Origin: Tepidimonas alkaliphilus
GTDB lineage: Bacteria > Pseudomonadota > Gammaproteobacteria > Burkholderiales > Burkholderiaceae_C
Reading direction: 5' to 3'
Assembly (NCBI RefSeq): GCF_007556595.1
Contig: NZ_VJNB01000001.1
Span: 62,001-126,000, forward strand
DNA length: 64,000 nt
The position numbers were made by a program, and so were the translations under genes. A model generated the notes under the pieces. That model saw only the letters and a list, made by a program, of their open reading frames with translations. It was not told where the DNA came from and did not search any database. This document shows positions 8,319-19,878 of the stretch, in pieces. Position 1 is the first letter of the stretch. The number at the start of each line of letters is the position of its first letter.

Positions 8319-8981
8319 ATGAAACGAGTGCCGACCTTCCTGCTTCCTTTAGCGGCAGCCGCCGCGATGTTGATGGGCGCTTCCAGCGCTGCGGCCCAAG
8401 CGGCAGGCGACGCCAAGGCGGGAGAGGCCAAGGCCGCGATGTGCATCGGCTGCCATGGCATTCCAGGCTATCAGAACAGCTTTCCAGAAATTCATCGCGT
8501 GCCGATGATTTCGGGGCAATCAGCAGGCTATATCGCGGCGGCCTTACAAGCTTACCGCAAGGGGGATCGCAAGCATCCGACGATGCGCGGCATCGCCGGC
8601 TCGCTTTCCGATCAAGACATCGCCGATTTGGCGGCGTTTTACAGCGGCCACCACCAAGCCAAGGCGCCCGAGCAGGTGCGCGCGCCGTCGGCGACGGTGG
8701 CTGCGTTGATCGAAAAAGGGGCATGCGCCTCATGCCACGGGGCCAACTTCAGCACCCCGATCGATCCGAGCTACCCGAAAATTGCCGGGCAGCACGCCGA
8801 CTACCTTTACGTGGCGTTAAAGGCTTACAACATCCAGGGCAACCCGCACATCGGTCGAGCCAATCCGATCATGGCTGGCATCACGCAGCAGTTCAGCCAC
8901 GCTGAGCTGAAGCAGATCGCCAACTACCTGGCCGGCTTGCCCGGCGAGCTGGCCACCAAGGCGCAGCCGCGCTTTCGCTAA
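8319..8981 (+). CDS. Dihaem cytochrome c4
   Basis: 220 residues from the ATG at 8319 (MKRVPTFLLPL), which gives a normal Sec signal peptide ending near ASSAAAQA; in-frame sequence upstream lacks this. Two haem-binding motifs, CIGCH and CASCH, each open a cytochrome c domain of about 90 residues, and each domain carries a downstream Met that could be the axial ligand. Periplasmic c4 cytochromes pass electrons to terminal oxidases. The gene stands alone between moxR (divergent) and speDE. A TATAAT lies upstream and a hairpin terminator follows. Confidence 0.92.
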   Translation: MKRVPTFLLPLAAAAAMLMGASSAAAQAAGDAKAGEAKAAMCIGCHGIPGYQNSFPEIHRVPMISGQSAGYIAAALQAYRKGDRKHPTMRGIAGSLSDQDIADLAAFYSGHHQAKAPEQVRAPSATVAALIEKGACASCHGANFSTPIDPSYPKIAGQHADYLYVALKAYNIQGNPHIGRANPIMAGITQQFSHAELKQIANYLAGLPGELATKAQPRFR

Positions 8982-9043
8982 AGCTCAGACAGCTTAGCCC
9001 GGCGGTCACCCACGGCGTGGCCGTGGGCATCATCCTTGAGGTC

Positions 9044-9065
9044 AAGGCCCCATTTAGGGGCTTTT
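9044..9065 (+). terminator. Hairpin terminator after cytochrome c4
   Basis: GCCCC (9047-9051), loop ATTTA, GGGGC (9057-9061), then TTTT, with AA upstream pairing to the first Ts. This is a compact intrinsic terminator 63 bases past the stop codon. Confidence 0.6.
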
Positions 9066-9145
9066 GCGTTTTCTGGCCATCCCGGCTTGAGCCGTCGCGC
9101 GCGCCATCAAGCGAGCTCAATTCTTTTGCTTGCAGCGGGTTGGGG

Positions 9146-9151
9146 TAGAAT
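9146..9151 (+). promoter_or_regulatory. Possible -10 box for the SpeD-SpeE gene
   Basis: TAGAAT, 63 bases before the start codon, downstream of an AT-rich run containing TTGCTT. The -35 spacing is not good (about 14 bases), so this is tentative. Confidence 0.35.
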
Positions 9152-9214
9152 CCATAGTTTCGTCCAGGCCGCTTCGGTCTGGTGGTGCAACACGATTGGA
9201 TGGGGGATTGAGCC

Positions 9215-10504
<1,290 letters not shown>

Positions 10505-10510
10505 ATGCGC

Positions 10511-10534
10511 CGTTGCGCCGGATCCGGCGCAACG
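10511..10534. repeat. Perfect 24-bp palindrome at a convergent junction
   Basis: Two 12-base arms meet without spacer around a central GGATCC, with GTTGCGCC on the left arm. It lies 7 bases after the speDE stop. There is no T-tract, so it is not a standard terminator; it may block RNA polymerase or 3' exonucleases on both strands. Confidence 0.7.
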
Positions 10535-10549
10535 AAGAGGCGGCGGGGT

Positions 10550-10577
10550 GTCGGTCCGCCTCGTCGGGCCGACTTTT
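10550..10577 (+). terminator. Intrinsic terminator after speDE
   Basis: GTCGGTCC (10550-10557) pairs with GGGCCGAC (10566-10573) with one G-U, 8-base loop, followed by TTTT. Confidence 0.6.
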
Positions 10578-10647
10578 CGGCGGGGCCGACCCTTGACAAC
10601 GGCTGTTGGCCGTTGGCGGGCCATCCAAGACCGCCGCCGCGGGGGCA

Positions 10648-12111
<1,464 letters not shown>

Positions 12112-12237
12112 GAGGGAGGATCAGACTGGACGCCGGCGTGCCGCCAAAGGTATAAAGCAAGGGGTGCAAATCCAATGCGCCTGGCCTGCACGAAACTCGC
12201 AAGATTTTAACGAGGCCACGAGGGAGCAACGAAAGCC

Positions 12238-13041
12238 ATGGTCACGCGGGTGCTGGTGGTGGACGACGAAGCGCTGGCGCGTCAGCGACTGGTTGACATG
12301 CTGGCCGAGCTGGAACCCCAGGCCATTGTGGGTGAGGCCGGTGATGCCGCCGCCGCGCTGGTGCGCCTGGATCAGGAGCCGTGGGACGTGGCCCTGCTGG
12401 ACGTGCAGATGCCCGGCTTGGATGGCTTGCGTTTGGCGGCGCTGTTGCGGCAAAAGCCTTCGGCGCCAGCGTTGGTGTTCGTCACCGCGCACGCGGAGCA
12501 CGCCATCCAAGCCTTTGAGCTGGACGCGGTGGACTACCTGACCAAACCGGTGCGGCTGCAACGCCTGCGCCAAGCGCTGGATAAGGCGCGCCGCTGGCGC
12601 GCCCATGCGGGTTCCGCGGAGACGGCGGCTCGCGGCGGCGCAGCGGCGCCGTCCAGCCCGCCGGCGCTGATCATTCACGAGCGCGGACGCACCGAGCGCG
12701 TCTGGCTGGATGATGTGGTCTATCTGAAAGCCGAGCTGAAGTATGTGACCGTGCGCACGCCGCAACGCAGCTACATCTATGACGGCGCGCTGCACGAGTT
12801 CGAGCGCACCCAACCCCAGCGCTGGTTGCGCGTGCACCGCAATGCGCTGGTGGCGCGTCAGCGCCTGCGCGCGCTGGAGCGCGTGCATGAGCGCAGCGCC
12901 AGCCCCCAGGGCGAGGCGTTTGACGGCTGGGTGGTGCGGCTGGACGGCGTGCCGGAACGCCTGCAAGTTTCACGCCGCCAGCTGGCGGCGGTGCGCGAGG
13001 CGCTGCGCGGCGAGGGCGCCGTGCTAGCATCGGATGCATGA
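12238..13041 (+). CDS. AlgR-like LytTR response regulator
   Basis: 267 residues. The receiver domain (1-120) has Asp55 in LLDVQMPG as phosphoacceptor and Lys in DYLTKPV. The C-terminal LytTR DNA-binding domain (about 150-250) contains [13 protein letters not shown] and [17 protein letters not shown] precedes the ATG. Its stop overlaps the hemC start (ATGA). In Pseudomonas and many Burkholderiales the order is argH / sensor kinase (algZ, fimS) / algR / hemC; here the kinase is absent and only 126 bases separate argH from this gene, so the regulator is an orphan, phosphorylated from elsewhere or acting unphosphorylated. Confidence 0.9.
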   Translation: MVTRVLVVDDEALARQRLVDMLAELEPQAIVGEAGDAAAALVRLDQEPWDVALLDVQMPGLDGLRLAALLRQKPSAPALVFVTAHAEHAIQAFELDAVDYLTKPVRLQRLRQALDKARRWRAHAGSAETAARGGAAAPSSPPALIIHERGRTERVWLDDVVYLKAELKYVTVRTPQRSYIYDGALHEFERTQPQRWLRVHRNALVARQRLRALERVHERSASPQGEAFDGWVVRLDGVPERLQVSRRQLAAVREALRGEGAVLASDA

Positions 13042-14042
13042 CTGCCGTTGCCGCGGCCATTGGGCCCTATCCAGCTGACCCCAGCCTCGACCTTACGATC
13101 GCCACGCGCGAAAGCCGCTTGGCCTTGTGGCAGGCTGAGCATGTGCAAGCCCGCCTGCAAGCCGGCGGCCACCGCGTGCGGCTTTTGGGCATGACCACGC
13201 GCGGCGACCAGATTCTGGATCGGGTGCTTTCCAAGGTCGGCGGCAAGGGCCTCTTTGTCAAAGAGCTGGAGGTGGCGCTGGAGGAGGGGCGCGCCGACCT
13301 GGCGGTGCACTCGCTCAAAGATGTGCCGATGGAGCTGCCGGCGGGCTTCGCGCTGGCGTGCGTGACGGCGCGCGAGGATCCGCGCGACGCCTGGGTGTCT
13401 TCCCTCGGCGACGGGCCCGAGGCGCTGCCGCAAGGCGCGGTGATCGGCACCTCGAGCCTGCGCCGCCTGGTGCAGCTGCGCGCCTGGCTGCGGCGGCTGG
13501 GCCGCGACGACGTGCGCATCGAGCCGCTGCGCGGCAACCTCGACACACGCTTGCGCAAGCTGGATGAAGGGCTCTATCACGCCATCGTGCTGGCCGCCGC
13601 GGGCTTGAAGCGCCTGGGCTTGCAAGCGCGCATCCGGCGCATCCTGGAGCCGCACGAGCTGTTGCCAGCCGCAGGCCAGGGGGCGCTGGGCATCGAGATC
13701 CGGGCCGAGCGCGCCGACGTCGCCGCGGCGTTGCAGCCTCTGGCGCATTGGCCCACATGGTGCGCCGTGGAGGCCGAGCGATCGGTGTCGCGCGCGCTGG
13801 GGGGCAGCTGCTCGGTGCCGCTGGCGGCTTACGCGCAATGGGCAGGATCGGTTCCGCAAGCCCCCGGCGAGGCAGGCTTGCTGACCTTGCACGCCCTATG
13901 GGGCGATGCGCAGCAGCCCGATCGGCTTTGTCGCGTTGAGTTGCAGGCTGAAGCGGCCTCGCTGGAGCAGGCGCGCGCCCTGGGCGAGCAGGCCGCCCGC
14001 GCTCTGCTTGAGCAAGGGGCGCGGGTGGCTCCATCCTGTTGA
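13038..14042 (+). CDS. hemC: Porphobilinogen deaminase (hydroxymethylbilane synthase)
   Basis: 334 residues. It joins four porphobilinogens into hydroxymethylbilane in haem synthesis. Conserved parts include [36 protein letters not shown] and the dipyrromethane-cofactor Cys258 in [13 protein letters not shown]. It follows the algR-like gene with a 4-base overlap and is followed by hemD, an ordered haem operon. A TAGCAT box ends 7 bases before the ATG, inside the regulator gene, and may be an internal promoter. Confidence 0.97.
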   Translation: MTAVAAAIGPYPADPSLDLTIATRESRLALWQAEHVQARLQAGGHRVRLLGMTTRGDQILDRVLSKVGGKGLFVKELEVALEEGRADLAVHSLKDVPMELPAGFALACVTAREDPRDAWVSSLGDGPEALPQGAVIGTSSLRRLVQLRAWLRRLGRDDVRIEPLRGNLDTRLRKLDEGLYHAIVLAAAGLKRLGLQARIRRILEPHELLPAAGQGALGIEIRAERADVAAALQPLAHWPTWCAVEAERSVSRALGGSCSVPLAAYAQWAGSVPQAPGEAGLLTLHALWGDAQQPDRLCRVELQAEAASLEQARALGEQAARALLEQGARVAPSC

Positions 14043-14062
14043 ACCACGCCCTGGCGATCTCG

Positions 14063-14824
14063 ATGGCTCGCCGCACCGTGGTGGTGACCCGGCCGCAAGG
14101 CCAAGCGTCGGCGTGGGCGCAGACGCTGCGCGCCGCGGGCTGGCCCGTGCAGTGGCTGCCGCTGCTGGCGATCGAAAGCCTGCTGGAGCCCGGCATGCCG
14201 CCGCCTTGGGCTGAAGGAGCCCTGGATGATGCGGTGATGGTGGTCAGCCCCACGGCGGTGGAGGTGATGCGCCGCGCGGGCTGGCCCCCGCCGCCCGAGC
14301 CGATGCGCGGCTGGGCGCCGGGCCCGGGCACCGCGCGCGCGCTGCAGGCTTGGGGGGTGCCTGCGAACCGCGTGGACAGCGTGGCCCCTGATGCCGACCA
14401 GATGGACAGCGAAACCCTATGGCCGCGCGTGGCGTCTCAGGTGCGCCCTGGGTGGCGGCTGTTGGTGCTGCGCGGAATTTCCGAAGACGGTCGGATGGGG
14501 CGTGACACCTTGCTGCAGCAGGTTCGGGCTGCGGGGGGGCAGGCCCGGGAGGTTGCGGTTTATCGACGCCAAGCTCCGCGCTGGACCGCCGCGCAACGCG
14601 CGCTGGCGCAGCGCTGCGCGCAGGATGCGGTCTGGCTGTTCAGCAGCGCGGAGGCGGTGACCCACCTGCGCCGGCTGCTGCCGCAGCAGCGCTGGCAGGA
14701 TGCCTTGGCCCTTGCCACCCATCCCCGCATCGCCGAAGCCGCCCAGCAGGCCGGATTTGGCCGCGTGCAGACCGCGCGTCCCGATCTGCGCGATGTGCTG
14801 CAAGCTCTAGAATCGATGGGGTGA
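14063..14824 (+). CDS. hemD: Uroporphyrinogen-III synthase
   Basis: 253 residues from the ATG at 14063 (MARRTVVVTRPQ). A TTG at 14039 that overlaps the hemC stop is an alternative and would add 8 residues. It closes hydroxymethylbilane to uroporphyrinogen III. The family is poorly conserved in sequence; support comes from the start motif TRPQGQASAW, an SPTAVEVM block, the LFSSAEAVTHL block and the position after hemC. The stop overlaps the hemX GTG. Confidence 0.9.
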   Translation: MARRTVVVTRPQGQASAWAQTLRAAGWPVQWLPLLAIESLLEPGMPPPWAEGALDDAVMVVSPTAVEVMRRAGWPPPPEPMRGWAPGPGTARALQAWGVPANRVDSVAPDADQMDSETLWPRVASQVRPGWRLLVLRGISEDGRMGRDTLLQQVRAAGGQAREVAVYRRQAPRWTAAQRALAQRCAQDAVWLFSSAEAVTHLRRLLPQQRWQDALALATHPRIAEAAQQAGFGRVQTARPDLRDVLQALESMG

Positions 14825-15918
14825 ACGACACCCTGGCCTCTGCAGCAAACGCGTCGGCTCCGCCCGTGTCTTCCCCCCGGTGGGCCAAGGCGTGGCCGTG
14901 GCTGGCCGTGGGCCTAGCCGGCGCGGCGTTGGCGGCCAGCGCGGTGCTGCTGCAGCGCTTGGGACGCACGCAGGAGGAGCTGGCGCGGCGCACCCAGCAG
15001 CTGCAAACCGAGCTGGCCGCAGCGCGCGCTCAAACCGAACAAGCGCAGACGCTGGCCCAGGACTTGCAGGCGCGCCTGGGGGTGCTGGAGCTGCGCGTGG
15101 CCGAAGTCAGCCTGCAGCGCAGCCAGCTGGAGGAGCTGATGCTGGCGGTGTCGCGCTCGCGCGACGATGCGCTGGTGCAGGACCTGGAAGCCGCGCTGCG
15201 GCTGGCCATCCAGCAAAGCGAGCTCACCGGCAGCGTGCAGCCGATGGTGTCGGCGCTGCAGGGCGCGCAGCAGCGCATCGAGCGCGCGGCGCAGCCGCGG
15301 CTCAACCCGGTGCAGCGCGCCATTGGGCGCGATTTGGAGCGCATCCGCGCCGCCACCCTGGTGGATGTGCCAGCGCTGGTGGCGCGGCTGGACGAGCTGG
15401 CGCGCGCCGTCGATGAGTGGCCGCTGCGCAATGATCCCCCCGCCGCGCGTCCTGCATCGAAGCCGCCGCGCGCTGCGGCGCAGACCACCGCAGCCGCCCA
15501 GTCGGCGCAGCCGCCTGCCGATGACGCCTGGGAGCGGCTGCGCTCATGGTTGCAGGCTCAAGCCCAGTGGATCGGGCAGCGCATTCAGCATGCCGCCGGT
15601 GAGCTGGTGCGCATTCGCCGCATCGAGCACCCTGACGCCTTGCTCCTTGCGCCTGAACAAGCTTATTTTCTGCGCGAAAACGCGCGACTGCTGCTGCTCA
15701 ACGCCCGTCTGGCGGTGCTGGCGCGGCAGTTCGATGGCGCTCGAGCCGATCTGCGCGTGCTGCAAACGCACGTGCGGCGCTACTTCGACACCGAGGCGGC
15801 GCTGATGCAGCCTGTGCTGCGCGCGCTGGACGAACTGCTGCGCGATCTGCGCCATGACCACCTGCCCAGACCCGAGGAGACGCTGGCGGCGCTGGCGGCC
15901 GCGGCGGGAGGGCGTTGA
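14821..15918 (+). CDS. hemX: HemX-like membrane-anchored protein
   Basis: 365 residues, GTG start overlapping the hemD stop (GTGA). Residues about 22-42 form one transmembrane helix, followed by a long coiled coil (about 45-115, heptad-like Leu/Gln/Glu), then a Pro/Ala linker (about 205-230) and a helical C-terminal half. This matches the HemX family often labelled as a uroporphyrinogen-III methyltransferase, although the protein has no methyltransferase domain. Its role in haem synthesis is unproven. TAGAAT ends exactly 7 bases before the GTG. Confidence 0.85.
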   Translation: MNDTLASAANASAPPVSSPRWAKAWPWLAVGLAGAALAASAVLLQRLGRTQEELARRTQQLQTELAAARAQTEQAQTLAQDLQARLGVLELRVAEVSLQRSQLEELMLAVSRSRDDALVQDLEAALRLAIQQSELTGSVQPMVSALQGAQQRIERAAQPRLNPVQRAIGRDLERIRAATLVDVPALVARLDELARAVDEWPLRNDPPAARPASKPPRAAAQTTAAAQSAQPPADDAWERLRSWLQAQAQWIGQRIQHAAGELVRIRRIEHPDALLLAPEQAYFLRENARLLLLNARLAVLARQFDGARADLRVLQTHVRRYFDTEAALMQPVLRALDELLRDLRHDHLPRPEETLAALAAAAGGR

Positions 15919-15963
15919 CATGCGCGCGTGCCGCTTGCGTCGGCGGGCCGCGGGGAGGTCGGC

Positions 15964-17235
15964 GTGAAAAGCATCTTCGGCTGGCTGCTCTGGGCCGCGT
16001 TGGCGGTGGCCGCCGCGCTGCTGATGGGCGACAACCCGGCAACCGTATCGCTGTTTTGGCCGCCGTGGCGCGTGGATGTGTCGTTCAACCTCGTCGTCAT
16101 CGCGCTGGCGCTGGGCTTTGCGCTGCTCTACGGCGCCTTGCGTGGCGTGGCGCTGCTGCGCGACCTGCCCCGGCGCGCGCGGCGCTGGCGCGCCTTGCAG
16201 CACGAGCGGGCCACGGTTGGACTGCTGCTGCAAGCGCAGGGGCATTTGCTGGCGGGGCGCTTTGTGCGCGCGCGCAACGCCGCCCGTGAAGCGATCGAGC
16301 GACTCAACCAGCCGGATGCGCCTGCCGCCCCATGGCGTGGCGCGCTGTGGGTGCTGGCCCACCTGGCGGCGGCGGAAAGCGCCCATGCCTTGGGCCAGAC
16401 GGCGCAGCGCGACGCCTGGCTGCAAGCGGCGCTGGCGCCCGAACACGGTCACGACGCCCCCTCGGCGCGTGAGGGCGCCTTGCTGCGCGCGGCTCAATGG
16501 GCGCTGGAGGCGGGCGATGCCGCGGCGGCGGCGGAGTATCTGGCCGCTTTGCCGCAGGGGGCAGCGCGGCGTATTCAAGCGGTGCGGCTGCGCTTGCGGT
16601 TGGCGCAGCTGCGTCACGACACTGCAGCTGCCCTTGAGATGGCGCGCCTGTTGGCCAAGCACCGCGCGCTCTCCCCTGAAGCCGCCCAGACCCTGTTGCG
16701 CAGCTTGTGGCGTGACGCCGTGCGCGCTGCAGCCGATGCGCAAGCGCTGCTGGCCATCTGGCGCGGTCTGCAAGGCAGCGAGCGCCAGGATCCCCAGCGC
16801 GCGCTGGAGGTGCTGCGCCGGGCGCAGGCGCTGGCTTGGCCGGCCTTGGACGGCGGCTTGCCGCGCGTGGTGGATGAGGCCATCCGCGTGGCCTGGGCTG
16901 GCTACGACCGACTGGCCGAGTCCGAGCGCTGCCAATGGGCTGAGCAGCTGGATGCCTGGCTGCCGCAGCTGGAACCTCACTGGCTAGCCCGGCTGGAAGA
17001 AGCGCAACAGCGCTGGCCGCAGGATCCGGTGCTGCAGTATGTGGCGGGGCAAGCGTGCCGCGTGCGCGGCCTGTGGGGCAAAGCCCAGCTGCTGTTGCAG
17101 CAAGCGGCGCGCGGGCTGCCGCCGGGCCGGCTGCAGCGGCGCGCCTGGGTGGCCTTGGCGGAACTGGCGCAGCAGCGTGGCGAGCCGCTTGCGGCCCAGC
17201 AGGCTTGGGAGCAAGCCGCTCGCGCCGATCTTTGA
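15964..17235 (+). CDS. hemY: HemY-like tetratricopeptide membrane protein
   Basis: 423 residues. The start is GTG at 15964 (MKSIFGWLLWAALAV), chosen because GGGGAGG lies 5 bases before it. Two N-terminal transmembrane helices (about 4-22 and 40-62) are followed by alpha-helical repeats of the HemY_N/TPR kind. HemY proteins accompany hemCDX in proteobacteria and are thought to support coproporphyrin/haem enzymes at the inner membrane; the exact job is unknown. Not the same as the protoporphyrinogen oxidase called HemY in Bacillus. Confidence 0.85.
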   Translation: MKSIFGWLLWAALAVAAALLMGDNPATVSLFWPPWRVDVSFNLVVIALALGFALLYGALRGVALLRDLPRRARRWRALQHERATVGLLLQAQGHLLAGRFVRARNAAREAIERLNQPDAPAAPWRGALWVLAHLAAAESAHALGQTAQRDAWLQAALAPEHGHDAPSAREGALLRAAQWALEAGDAAAAAEYLAALPQGAARRIQAVRLRLRLAQLRHDTAAALEMARLLAKHRALSPEAAQTLLRSLWRDAVRAAADAQALLAIWRGLQGSERQDPQRALEVLRRAQALAWPALDGGLPRVVDEAIRVAWAGYDRLAESERCQWAEQLDAWLPQLEPHWLARLEEAQQRWPQDPVLQYVAGQACRVRGLWGKAQLLLQQAARGLPPGRLQRRAWVALAELAQQRGEPLAAQQAWEQAARADL

Positions 17236-17300
17236 CAGCCCGAGCGCGACCATGCCCAGCACGGCAGGCGCAGGTCTCAGCCGGGTTTTCAGCAAATGCA

Positions 17301-17873
17301 TCAGGAGGTGCGGCGCCAACGCTGCCTGCGACGCCGTTGACGCGCCCAGCGCACCTTCAGCACCCAGATGCCGTGCACCAGAACGTAAATCAAAATCGCG
17401 CTGACGGTGGCCACGATGGCCAGCCCCAGCACCAAGGGCTTGCCGACGTCGGTCACCCAATCCCACAGCGCCACCAGCGCATCCCACCACGAGCCTTGGG
17501 CGTGCGCGGCATCGTCCGGAAACGATGGGGGGGATTCATCCGCTTGTTCCGAGGGCCGCCCCAAAATGGCTTGTCCGAGTTTATAGGCGCCGTAATACAC
17601 AGGCCCGAACGTAACCGGATTGGTGACCAGCGTGCTGGCCACCGCGGCGGGCAAATGGGCGCGCAGCAGCACCGCCAGCGTGGCCGCAAACGGGATCTGC
17701 GCCACCGGGATCAGCAGCCCGAAGAACACCCCCAACGCCAGCCCGAGCGCCAGCCCGCGTCGGCTGAAATGCCACAGGCGCGGGTGATGCAGGCGCGGGC
17801 CAAGCCAGCGCAGCCAGCGCATTTGGTGCAGCCGTTCACGGCTGGGCAGCAGGGTTTGCAGGCGGCGGATCAT
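17301..17873 (-). CDS. DUF2062 inner-membrane protein
   Basis: 190 residues. After a basic N-terminal head, two hydrophobic segments (about 40-60 and 65-85) contain the DUF2062 features GVFFGLLIPVAQIP and TLVTNPVTFGPVYYGAYKLG. A third membrane helix lies near 145-170 and the tail is strongly Arg-rich. Function is unknown; the family is often next to comEC/lolCDE genes, but here it is convergent with hemY. Confidence 0.82.
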   Translation of the reverse strand: MIRRLQTLLPSRERLHQMRWLRWLGPRLHHPRLWHFSRRGLALGLALGVFFGLLIPVAQIPFAATLAVLLRAHLPAAVASTLVTNPVTFGPVYYGAYKLGQAILGRPSEQADESPPSFPDDAAHAQGSWWDALVALWDWVTDVGKPLVLGLAIVATVSAILIYVLVHGIWVLKVRWARQRRRRQRWRRTS

Positions 17874-17885
17874 GGGGCGAACGAA

Positions 17886-17901
17886 ACAATCGCTCGATTG
17901 T
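17886..17901. promoter_or_regulatory. Palindrome in the divergent DUF2062/EI24 promoter region
   Basis: ACAATCG, spacer CT, CGATTGT: a perfect 7+7 inverted repeat, 12 bases before the DUF2062 start and 53 bases before the EI24 start. It looks like an operator or a pair of back-to-back promoter elements; no regulator is identifiable. Confidence 0.45.
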
Positions 17902-17954
17902 CGCGCATGCGCGGCAGACCTGCCGGCTGCCCCACGCGGTATGCTTGAGGGCTC

Positions 17955-18878
17955 ATGGGCCTGCTGATAGGATCATTTTGGCGCGCGGTGGCGTATGGCT
18001 TGCACCCGCGCGTGATCGCCTTGTCTCTGCTGCCGCTGGCGCTGATGGGGGTGGCGTCGTTCGCGCTGGGCTACTTTTTTTGGGACCGCGCGGTGGACGC
18101 CATGCTCCACTGGTTGGAGTCCTGGTCGTTGGTGGAATTTGTGTTCGCCTGGCTGGACAGCGTGGGGCTGACGGGGCTGCGCGCGGTGGTGGCGCCGCTG
18201 TTGGTGCTCGTGCTGGCCACCCCGCTGATCGTGATGGGGGCGCTGTTGCTGGTGTCGCTGACGATGACCCCGGCGTTGGTGGACTGGGTGGCGGCGCGGC
18301 GCTTTCCGGATCTGCAGCGGCTGCGCGGCGCCAGCTGGTGGGGCAGTCTGGCGTGGTCGGGATGGTCCACTTTGCTGGCCCTGCTGCTGCTGGTCATTAC
18401 GTTGCCGCTGTGGCTGATTCCGCCGCTGGCGTTGGTGCTGCCGGCGTTGATCGGCGGTTGGCTCACGCAGCGCGTCCTGGCCTTCGACGCGTTGGCCGAG
18501 CACGCCAGCGCCGCGGAGCGCCGCGCGCTGATGCAGCGTCACCGCCTGCCGCTGCTGGCGATGGGCGTGGCCAGCGGCCTGCTGAGCGCCGCGCCCAGCG
18601 TGTTGTGGGCTTCGGGGGCGATGTTCATCGCGCTGGCGCCGCTGCTGCTGCCGCTGGCGATCTGGATTTACACCCTGGTGTTCGCGCTGGCGTCGCTTTG
18701 GTTTGTGCATTATCTGTTGGCGGCGCTGGCGGCGCAGCGCGCGCAAGGTTCGGTCTCTGGCGCAACGCCGCCGGCTTGCGCGCCGGCGCCTGTCCCCGCC
18801 TGCGCATCCGACCGCGTCATCGACGCGCCGGCGCGCGTGCTGCCGCCGGCCAGCCCGCCCCCCGAACCCCAGTCCTGA
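17955..18878 (+). CDS. EI24 (CysZ-like) multi-pass membrane protein
   Basis: 307 residues with about five or six hydrophobic helices (20-45, 70-100, 130-165, 195-215, 220-255) and the EI24-family sequence LIVMGALLLVSLTMTPALVDWVA. The tail after about 260 is Pro/Ala-rich and probably disordered. CysZ members carry sulfate, but most EI24 members are uncharacterised. Ends 10 bases before the cinA-like gene. A TATGCT box lies 9 bases before the ATG. Confidence 0.82.
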   Translation: MGLLIGSFWRAVAYGLHPRVIALSLLPLALMGVASFALGYFFWDRAVDAMLHWLESWSLVEFVFAWLDSVGLTGLRAVVAPLLVLVLATPLIVMGALLLVSLTMTPALVDWVAARRFPDLQRLRGASWWGSLAWSGWSTLLALLLLVITLPLWLIPPLALVLPALIGGWLTQRVLAFDALAEHASAAERRALMQRHRLPLLAMGVASGLLSAAPSVLWASGAMFIALAPLLLPLAIWIYTLVFALASLWFVHYLLAALAAQRAQGSVSGATPPACAPAPVPACASDRVIDAPARVLPPASPPPEPQS

Positions 18879-18888
18879 TTCCTCCTGC

Positions 18889-19710
18889 ATGAACCCCATC
18901 CCCCGCTTCGGCCTGCTCGTCATCGGCGACGAGATCCTCTCCGGCAAGCGCCAGGACAAGCACCTGAGCCGCTTCATCGAGCTGCTGCAGGCGCGCGGCC
19001 TGGCCTTGGCCTGGGCGCGCTACGTCGGCGACGACCGCGCGCTGATCACCGACGCGCTGCGGCAAGCCTTCGCCGGGTCCGACATCGTCTTTTCCACCGG
19101 CGGCATCGGCGCCACGCCCGACGACCACACGCGGCAGGCTGCGGCGGCGGCGCTGGGCGTGGAGCTGACGTTGCATCCCGAGGCCAAGGCTCTGATCGAG
19201 CAGCGCATGCGCGAGGTCGCCGCCGAGCAGGGCGTGCCGTTCGAGCCGGATCGCCCCGACAACGTGCAGCGGCTGCAGATGGGCGTGCTGCCCATCGGGG
19301 CGACGCTGATCCCCAACCCGTACAACAGGATCCCCGGCTTCACCTGCCGCGGGCCGGGTGGCGGCGTCGTGCACTTCCTGCCGGGCTTTCCGGTCATGGC
19401 GTGGCCGATGGCCGAGTGGGTGCTCGATACGCTCTACCCGCACCTGCACGGCCTGGCGCGTCTGTGCGAGCGCTCGGTCATCGTGCTGCGCGCGATGGAG
19501 GCGGCGCTCACCCCCCTGATGGAGCGCATCGAGGCGCAGTTCCCCGGCGTCAAGGTGTTCAGCCTGCCCAGCGTCGACCATCCGCAGTACGGGCGCCACA
19601 TCGAGCTCGGCGTCAAGGGTTCCGCCGAGGCGGTCGAGCCGGCCTGGCGCGCGCTGCTGGAGGGCCTGCGTGCCCAAGGTCAGGCGCTCGGCCCCGAACT
19701 GGTGCGCTGA
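18889..19710 (+). CDS. CinA-like molybdopterin-binding domain protein
   Basis: 273 residues. The N-terminal MoaB/MoCF-like domain has LLVIGDEILSGKRQDKH and STGGIGATPDDHT. This is the stand-alone first domain of CinA; the C-terminal nicotinamide-nucleotide amidohydrolase domain is absent, as is normal for this subgroup, so I do not regard it as truncated. Probable substrate: ADP-ribose or a pyridine nucleotide, unproven. It follows the EI24 gene closely and precedes glnA. Confidence 0.85.
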   Translation: MNPIPRFGLLVIGDEILSGKRQDKHLSRFIELLQARGLALAWARYVGDDRALITDALRQAFAGSDIVFSTGGIGATPDDHTRQAAAAALGVELTLHPEAKALIEQRMREVAAEQGVPFEPDRPDNVQRLQMGVLPIGATLIPNPYNRIPGFTCRGPGGGVVHFLPGFPVMAWPMAEWVLDTLYPHLHGLARLCERSVIVLRAMEAALTPLMERIEAQFPGVKVFSLPSVDHPQYGRHIELGVKGSAEAVEPAWRALLEGLRAQGQALGPELVR

Positions 19711-19730
19711 CGATGCACCAACTTCAGGCA

Positions 19731-19749
19731 TTGCACTATTGTGGTGCAA
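19731..19749 (+). promoter_or_regulatory. NtrC-binding site upstream of glnA
   Basis: TTGCACTATTGTGGTGCAA is a perfect inverted repeat (TTGCAC / GTGCAA, 7-base spacer) matching the NtrC consensus TGCAC-N7-GTGCA. It lies about 65 bases upstream of the sigma-54 promoter. A further half site, TGCACCA, is at 19714-19720. NtrC is encoded at 23070-24542. Confidence 0.88.
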
Positions 19750-19812
19750 TCTTCGTTTCGGTGAGGTCGGTCCGTGGCCGTCACACCGTCGTCACCCTCC
19801 GCCGCCACCCTG

Positions 19813-19828
19813 TGGCACGGATTCTGCT
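19813..19828 (+). promoter_or_regulatory. Sigma-54 promoter of glnA
   Basis: TGGCACGGATTCTGCT has the invariant GG (-24) and GC (-12) with exactly 10 bases between, close to the TGGCAC-N5-TTGCW consensus. With the NtrC site upstream it predicts nitrogen-limitation control of glnA. Confidence 0.88.
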
Positions 19829-19878
19829 TTCCTTTCAGCACCGTTTTTTGACCCCCTGATCCAACAAGGAGCACTGGC

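Noticed and set aside
18889-19710. CinA lacking its C-terminal amidohydrolase domain, considered as a truncation
   Set aside because: A stand-alone N-terminal-domain family of this size is common, and the gene ends cleanly before the glnA control region.
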